Of a DNA stretch of 39,449 nucleotides, positions 34,516-39,449 are shown in pieces (position 1 is the stretch's first letter; every line of letters begins with the position of its first letter). Origin of the DNA: Bermanella sp047628755 (GTDB taxonomy: Bacteria; Pseudomonadota; Gammaproteobacteria; Pseudomonadales; Oceanobacteraceae). Below the pieces are notes generated by a model. The model worked only from the letters and a program-made list of their open reading frames with translations, did no database searches and was not told the DNA's origin. The translations under genes and the position numbers were made by a program. The stretch is taken from NCBI GenBank assembly GCA_047628755.1, contig JBLHVV010000017.1:1-39449 (forward strand). Reading direction: 5' to 3'.

Positions 34516-35064
34516 CTATTCCTCAGTAACAGACGGTATATTCAGCTCATCTACCATTGATGTAACGCTAGATAATTCGTTAATCGCCAACACATGGCCC
34601 ACATCGAGTAATATCATTAACTTGTCATTTATTTTCCCCATACCCTGAATAAAATCAGCTCGTATTTTGGCCCCAAAAGCCGGCGCTGGCGCTATGTCTG
34701 AATCTGCCAGTTCAATAACTTCGTTGACAACGTCTACAACAATACCCACTTCTATACTCTCGCCTTCATCATCTCTAATATCAATAATAACGATACTAGT
34801 GCGCTTTCCAATCTCTTTGGGGTGGTGTTCAAAACGCCGAGAAAGGTTGACCACTGGTACAACATTACCCCGCAGATTAATTACACCGGAGATAAAATCT
34901 GGCATTAACGGTACCACCGTTAAATTGGCGTACTCAATAATTTCTCTAATATGTAAAATTCCGATGCCGTACATTTCATCGTTGAGGACAAAAGTTAGGA
35001 ACTGCTGAGCATTTTCTGGCCTAGAGCCTTCGTCCAATATTGCTTTACCTGTTGGCTGTGACAT
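34516..35064 (-). CDS. cheW: Chemotaxis coupling protein CheW
   Basis: 182 residues, a single CheW-like SH3-pair domain linking receptor tips to CheA. Visible blocks are 'FLTFVLNDEMYGIGILHIREI', 'PDFISGVINLRGNVVPVVNL' and 'FIQGMGKINDKLMILLDV'. The start is 9 bases after the receptor stop. Its GAGGGTG ribosome site overlaps the receptor's TGA, so the two are translationally coupled. A 20-residue N-terminal and a 15-residue C-terminal extension flank the domain. Confidence 0.95.
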   Translation of the reverse strand: MSQPTGKAILDEGSRPENAQQFLTFVLNDEMYGIGILHIREIIEYANLTVVPLMPDFISGVINLRGNVVPVVNLSRRFEHHPKEIGKRTSIVIIDIRDDEGESIEVGIVVDVVNEVIELADSDIAPAPAFGAKIRADFIQGMGKINDKLMILLDVGHVLAINELSSVTSMVDELNIPSVTEE

Positions 35065-35073
35065 GTTGCACCC

Positions 35074-37536
35074 TCAAAATCGTTCGAATTTTTTTTCGTC
35101 AATGGCTGCCGCTTCTCGATATTCTGTAGACTCTTCAAGCTCTGTGGACTTATTTGGTCCCTTAGCCTTAATTGATAAAGATGCCGCTGCAGCACTGGCT
35201 CTTTGTCCTTGGTTAGTAGAACCCTGGTTTTTCAATTTAAAAAAGCTGATTACTTCAATTAGTGATAGCGATTGGCTGCGCATTTCATCGGCGGTTGCTG
35301 CCAGCTCTTCTGAAGCAGCTGCATTTTGTTGCGTCACTTGATCAAGCTGCTGCATGGCGCTGTTAATCTGGCTGACGCCAGCTGATTGCTCTTCTGAAGC
35401 AGCTGATATTTCCTGAACTAATTCCGCAGTGCGCGCAATATCGGGCACCATTTTCTCTAGTAAATCGCCAGCATTTTCAGCAACCTTCACACTGTCACCT
35501 GTCTGTTCACTAATTTCAGAAGCTGCTATCTGACTGCGCTCAGCAAGCTTGCGTACTTCAGCGGCGACAACCGCAAATCCTTTACCATGCTCACCAGCAC
35601 GTGCCGCTTCTATTGCAGCGTTAAGCGCAAGCATATTAGTTTGGTAAGAAATATCTTCAATAATGGTGATTTTTTCAGCGATATCTTTCATGGCCCGTAC
35701 GGTTGCAACAACCGATTCCCCACCTTCCATAGCTGCATTTGAAGACTCAGTAGCAATGCCATCAGTCACGCGTGCATTCTCACTATTCTGCGTGATTGAG
35801 GCACCCATTTCTTCGATGGAAGCACTGGTCTCTTCAACGCTAGCAGCCTGTTCACTGGCGCCTTGACTCAAACTTTGTGCCGTTCCACTAACCTGCTGCG
35901 AAGCGGCTGCCAGTGCATTCGAATTGTTATTAACTTCGGTAATAACAGCAACCAGTTTGTCACGCATCGCAATCATTGCAGCTAGAACACCAACCACTTT
36001 TTCATTACTATGAACCAGATCAGTTGAGAGATCGCCACTGGCAATTTTTTGGGCTATATCCAAAATAACTGGAGGTTCGGCGCCGAGTTTCGACATAATA
36101 CTACGAACAATTAACAGTGCTGTTCCTAGACCTATCAACAAACCTAGCGTGAGTATTGTGAGCATTAGGTTGCGACCACCTATGTAATTCTCGCTACTTT
36201 CTATTTTGTCCTGTTCAAGCAACTCTTCGTTGATTGTCACTATCTCAGCAATTAAGTCTGTAGCTTTGTCATTAAGCTCACGCCCTTTATTACTTGATAG
36301 ATCAAAGGCTTTAGCATTGCCATTTTCGCGACTGGTAGTACGAACTTCTTCGTTTGTTTCTGTGAAGTTGTCCCAAGCTGTAGCAAAAATTTCGACACTG
36401 GCTTTTCCTTCGGGAGTGGATAATAAGCGTAATTCGGCTAGTTTAGTTTGGAGCGATATCTGTATTTTTTCAATTGATTCAGAATATTGATCCATACCTT
36501 TTTGAGTAGATTCTAAAATAAGACTCTTCTCTGCACGGTGAACTTCAAGCATATGTTGAATAATACGCGCAGCCAATAGTGCCCGTTTTGCAGCATTGGC
36601 TGCCTGCTCGCTTGCGTCGCTGGCTTCTTTGTTATTCTTATCGACAATGTAAGTTATGTAGCTGTCAGCTTGGTCGGTTAAATCACGGCCCTTACCACTT
36701 GCCAAATTAAATGCATCAGTGTTTTTAGAGCTGCGTGCGTAATCACGAATGGTGTCGTTCACTTTAAGGTATTTATCCCATGTAATAGTAAACTGATCTA
36801 GTTTTGACCGTCCTTCTGAGTCGGCTAATTCACGTAAACGTGAACGGAGGTCTTGCATTTCTTGACGAGTTTGTGCGATGAAGTCAGCGTATTGATCCAT
36901 ATCTTTACTTGATTTGGCTAGGATAATATTTTTTTCAGCACGTGAAATGGCTAACAAATCTTGTTTTATGTGACCACCTAGCTTGACGCGCTCAGCAGCA
37001 CTAGTGGAAATTAGGCTGGCTTCTAAAGCTTCCTCATCATTGCGATCGGCCACAGCCTTCATTGCCTTTTCCGCTTTTTCATATTTTTTACGACCGGACG
37101 CAGCAGATAAATCTTTGGCTTTATAATTGGAATTTAAATGGGCTAAGGATATAACAGCATCGTTCACGTCTAAGTAGTCATCCCAGGTGGTGGCAAACAG
37201 GTCCAGTTTTGCCTTACCTTCAGTATCGACCAAATCGCGTAACTGCTCTCGACGACTCTGCATATCTTTACGATGTTCAGCGATAAAATCTGAAATTTCC
37301 TCCATATCTTCGACGTTATGAGAGAGGATTATGTTTTTTTCAGCACGTGAAATGGCGATTGCGTCTTGATTTATGCGAGCGCCTAGTTTGATTTTCATGG
37401 AGGAATTATCCGCCATATGATTAATGCGGTCACTCATGCCCGACATTTTAACGAGGGACACTGACGCCATAATGATCATTAAAATGATCAGCAAGCTAAA
37501 CCCTCCAATTAACTGCATCCTCATGTTTATTTTCAT
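35074..37536 (-). CDS. Methyl-accepting chemotaxis protein with triplicated helical sensor and C-terminal pentapeptide
   Basis: 820 residues. TM1 is about 8-29, the periplasmic sensor about 30-452, TM2 about 453-478. A HAMP-like segment follows ('LGAEPPVILDIAQKIASGDLS'), then the signalling coiled coil. Its tip is 'IIEDISYQTNMLALNAAIEAARAG', followed by 'GKGFAVVAAEVRKLAERS'. The sensor is three modules of exactly 135 residues. R-A-E-K falls at 64, 199 and 334, and the tryptophan of x-x-W-D at 118, 253 and 388. The RAEK-x-x-IL motif resembles 4HB/HBM helical-bundle sensors. After a flexible Ala/Ser/Glu-rich linker the protein ends K-F-E-R-F, matching the aromatic-x-x-aromatic tether bound by CheR. 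Ligand unknown. Confidence 0.95.
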   Translation of the reverse strand: MKINMRMQLIGGFSLLIILMIIMASVSLVKMSGMSDRINHMADNSSMKIKLGARINQDAIAISRAEKNIILSHNVEDMEEISDFIAEHRKDMQSRREQLRDLVDTEGKAKLDLFATTWDDYLDVNDAVISLAHLNSNYKAKDLSAASGRKKYEKAEKAMKAVADRNDEEALEASLISTSAAERVKLGGHIKQDLLAISRAEKNIILAKSSKDMDQYADFIAQTRQEMQDLRSRLRELADSEGRSKLDQFTITWDKYLKVNDTIRDYARSSKNTDAFNLASGKGRDLTDQADSYITYIVDKNNKEASDASEQAANAAKRALLAARIIQHMLEVHRAEKSLILESTQKGMDQYSESIEKIQISLQTKLAELRLLSTPEGKASVEIFATAWDNFTETNEEVRTTSRENGNAKAFDLSSNKGRELNDKATDLIAEIVTINEELLEQDKIESSENYIGGRNLMLTILTLGLLIGLGTALLIVRSIMSKLGAEPPVILDIAQKIASGDLSTDLVHSNEKVVGVLAAMIAMRDKLVAVITEVNNNSNALAAASQQVSGTAQSLSQGASEQAASVEETSASIEEMGASITQNSENARVTDGIATESSNAAMEGGESVVATVRAMKDIAEKITIIEDISYQTNMLALNAAIEAARAGEHGKGFAVVAAEVRKLAERSQIAASEISEQTGDSVKVAENAGDLLEKMVPDIARTAELVQEISAASEEQSAGVSQINSAMQQLDQVTQQNAAASEELAATADEMRSQSLSLIEVISFFKLKNQGSTNQGQRASAAAASLSIKAKGPNKSTELEESTEYREAAAIDEKKFERF
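35077..35091 (-). other. Codons of the C-terminal pentapeptide KFERF
   Basis: The last five codons of the receptor gene encode K-F-E-R-F directly before TGA. Known tethers (N-W-E-T-F in Tar/Tsr, G-W-E-E-F in a Pseudomonas receptor) share an aromatic at positions 2 and 5 and an acidic residue at 3. Confidence 0.7.
36190..37404 (-). repeat. Triplicated 135-residue sensor module within the mcp gene
   Basis: Taking residues 45-179, 180-314 and 315-449 as modules gives 37000-37404, 36595-36999 and 36190-36594. Shared landmarks without indels include A-I-S-R-A-E-K-N-I-I-L (copies 1 and 2; H-R-A-E-K-S-L-I-L in copy 3), a F/T-x-T/A-W-D-x-[YF] block and an L-x-x-x-x-G-R block. Copies 1 and 2 are closest to each other over the R-A-E-K helix; copy 3 is more diverged. 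The phase of the module boundaries is arbitrary. Confidence 0.9.
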
Positions 37537-37699
37537 GCTTATATCCTGGTTATAAAGAAAGAATTCAACTGCAATTTAGCAGAAGAGTTTTGCTGTGTGA
37601 TTTGATAAAATTATTATATTGCAGAGATTATCTGAGCAACAACTAGCATAATTTTTTCCGTTAGCTAGGTTCTGGCGCATATTGCTAATTAGACTTATA

Positions 37700-39449
37700 T
37701 TAAAAGACCCTCCCTACCAAGCTTGGTACATCGATAATAATGGCAACCTCGCCGCTGCCTAAAATAGTGGCTCCACTTATGCCTTTTAAATTCTGAAAAA
37801 CTTTGCCAAGTGGTTTTATAACCGTCTGATACTCACCGAGTAGTTCATCTACTACCAGTCCAACTTTTTGACCTGCATATTTCACCACGACAATATTATC
37901 CCTATGCCTTTCTTTTTTTTTAATATTACTAGAGTCGTCATCGTTGAATATGCTCGACAGATGCAGGTATGGCATGACCTCTCCGCGTAAATCAATGTAT
38001 TCACCTTTTTTAGTCTGCTGCTCATCTAGCTCGATACATTCTTCGACTAAATCAAGGGGGATCACATAGGCAGACTCACCGACCAGCACCTGAAACCCAT
38101 CAATGATGGCGAGTGTTAGAGGCAGACGAATGGTAAAACTGGTGCCCACCCCCAATTCACTATTCACCGAAATCTGTCCACGTAACGCATCAATATTTCG
38201 ATTTACTACATCCATGCCAACACCACGGCCCGAGATGTTAGTGACTTCTTTTGCAGTGGAGAATCCAGGGGCGAAAATAAGTCGATGAATTTCTGGTAGG
38301 GTCAATTGTTGATTAGCTGAAATGATGCCTTTTTCAATGGCTTTTTCGGTTAAAATGTCTGGGTTTAATCCTGCACCATCATCAGAAATTTCGATGACAA
38401 TGCTACCTGAGTCATGATAGGCCTCGAGATTTACGATGGCCGTTTCTGATTTACCATTGGCAATTCTTACATTGGGTGTTTCGATGCCATGATCCAGTGA
38501 GTTGCGAATTAAATGCATGATTGGATCGCTTATTTTCTCTACTACAGTTTTATCCAGCTCGGTATCACCCCCTAGTATTTTTAACTCGATTTTTTTACCC
38601 AAATCTTTGCTTGTATCACGAACAACACGGGTAAATCGATTAAAGGTTTCCCCTATCTGAACCATACGTAGACTGAGTGTAGAATCTCTTATTTCTTCTA
38701 CTAATCGAGTTAAATTCTCTACTGTTTCAAATAGCTCTACCTGCTCAGTTTCTTTTGCTTTTAATTCGGTATGTGCACTTGTGATCACTAATTCACCCAC
38801 CAAATTAATTAGATCGCCGAGTTTTTCCGCATTAACACGTACAAATTGCTGTTCTATTTTTTTTGATTTTTTTACTTTTTCTTGTTTTTTGTTCGCTACA
38901 TCTGTGGTGTGAATATCAGCAATTTCATTATCGTCTATATTCGGGCTTAGCTCTGGATTGGTGATTGCCCCTATGTAATTATTATTTTTATGAGTTGTTA
39001 TCTCCGTAGCAGTGTGTGCGTGTTGGTAATCAAGTACTTCTGATAGCTCATTTTTGGTTAACGCACCAGACGCAACTAAAATCCCCCCAATTAATATATT
39101 TTCCTCAGGCAACGCATTAATGAACTGAGAGTAATCACTCACCTTACTTCGTGGAGATAAAATATGCAGTTGGCAATCATCTTTTACAAATTCAAACACA
39201 TCAGAAATCACTTCTTTTGATTCTTGTGTATCTAAATTAATTTCAAATCCAAGGTAACTTTCTTCAGGATTAATATCCTGTAGTGATGGCAAATCACTGG
39301 TCAAGGTCGTCATGCTAGTAACATGGCCAATCGTGTTTAGGTAGCGAAAAAATGATAGTGGATCCATGCCATTTGCAATTACATTACGATTAAATCTGAC
39401 TGAAACATGCCAATGGTTATTGCTGAGGGACTCAGATTCGACGGACTCA
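37700..39449 (-). CDS. cheA: Chemotaxis sensor histidine kinase CheA (5' end off the window)
   Basis: The frame is open to the right edge. An ATG at 39367 exists but is internal: the codons before it read 'HWHVSVRFNRNVIANGMDP', which continues the conserved CheA block 'W-x-[IV]-x-F-x-P...G-x-D-P' preceding 'LSFFRYLNTIG'. The phosphotransfer (P1) domain is therefore outside the window. Present are this middle domain, a Lys/Glu-rich linker, and the dimerisation helices ('FVRVNAEKLGDLINLVGELVI'). The ATPase domain has the N box 'HLIRNSLDHGIE', G1 'DDGAGL' and G2 'GRGVGMDVV'. The CheW-like P5 domain ends the protein. It phosphorylates CheB and a CheY not seen here. It is the first visible gene of the operon, 163 bases before mcp. 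Confidence 0.96.
   Translation of the reverse strand, partial: ESVESESLSNNHWHVSVRFNRNVIANGMDPLSFFRYLNTIGHVTSMTTLTSDLPSLQDINPEESYLGFEINLDTQESKEVISDVFEFVKDDCQLHILSPRSKVSDYSQFINALPEENILIGGILVASGALTKNELSEVLDYQHAHTATEITTHKNNNYIGAITNPELSPNIDDNEIADIHTTDVANKKQEKVKKSKKIEQQFVRVNAEKLGDLINLVGELVITSAHTELKAKETEQVELFETVENLTRLVEEIRDSTLSLRMVQIGETFNRFTRVVRDTSKDLGKKIELKILGGDTELDKTVVEKISDPIMHLIRNSLDHGIETPNVRIANGKSETAIVNLEAYHDSGSIVIEISDDGAGLNPDILTEKAIEKGIISANQQLTLPEIHRLIFAPGFSTAKEVTNISGRGVGMDVVNRNIDALRGQISVNSELGVGTSFTIRLPLTLAIIDGFQVLVGESAYVIPLDLVEECIELDEQQTKKGEYIDLRGEVMPYLHLSSIFNDDDSSNIKKKERHRDNIVVVKYAGQKVGLVVDELLGEYQTVIKPLGKVFQNLKGISGATILGSGEVAIIIDVPSLVGRVF

Noticed and set aside
37700..39367. Short CheA starting at the ATG at 39367
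   Set aside because: The frame and the conserved CheA sequence continue upstream to the window edge, so this is an internal methionine.

Overview
The window looks like chromosome from a moderately AT-rich, free-living (probably marine) gammaproteobacterium of the Oceanospirillales/Pseudomonadales type. The grounds are the housekeeping set alaS-lysC-csrA-tRNA-Ser-tRNA-Arg with recA-recX nearby, a LexA box of the CTG-N10-CAG type, a NasA-type nitrate transporter beside a phosphatase/kinase fusion, and a cheA-mcp-cheW-cheR-cheD-cheB cluster. The genus is not resolved.

Left arm (1-10.5 kb, accessory). Three tandem, diverged copies of a small two-helix membrane protein and a fourth small membrane gene run rightward into a convergent clpV, the disaggregase of type VI secretion. 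No other T6SS gene is in the window. Divergent from clpV is a two-partner secretion operon: an outer-membrane TpsB transporter and a 1328-residue TpsA exoprotein with no recognisable toxin end. A near-consensus sigma70 promoter precedes it and a strong terminator ends it.

Housekeeping block (10.7-16.3 kb, all leftward in transcription). It holds a cold-shock protein, two identical tRNA-Arg(ACG) genes, tRNA-Ser(GCT), csrA, lysC and alaS, with clear terminators.

Middle (16.5-23.3 kb, rightward). A three-gene operon of unknown small secreted or membrane proteins is followed by a type II NADH dehydrogenase and an RND efflux adaptor/pump pair without its outer-membrane channel. This block separates alaS from recX; the two are close in many relatives.

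DNA repair and nitrate (23.3-29.7 kb, leftward). recA has a LexA box, and a terminator separates it from recX. Upstream lie a DUF3010 gene, a PP2C phosphatase/protein kinase fusion with a C-terminal membrane anchor, and a nitrate/nitrite MFS transporter preceded by a long, hairpin-rich leader.

Right arm (30.1-39.4 kb). A DoxX-family gene, a probable DUF4261 gene and a repeat-bearing spacer lead into a leftward chemotaxis operon: cheA (5' end outside the window), mcp, cheW, cheR, cheD, cheB. The receptor is the most striking object in the window. Its sensor region is three copies of a 135-residue helical module in exact register. It ends in a CheR-tether-like pentapeptide, KFERF, and the neighbouring CheR carries a loop of the kind seen in pentapeptide-binding methyltransferases.
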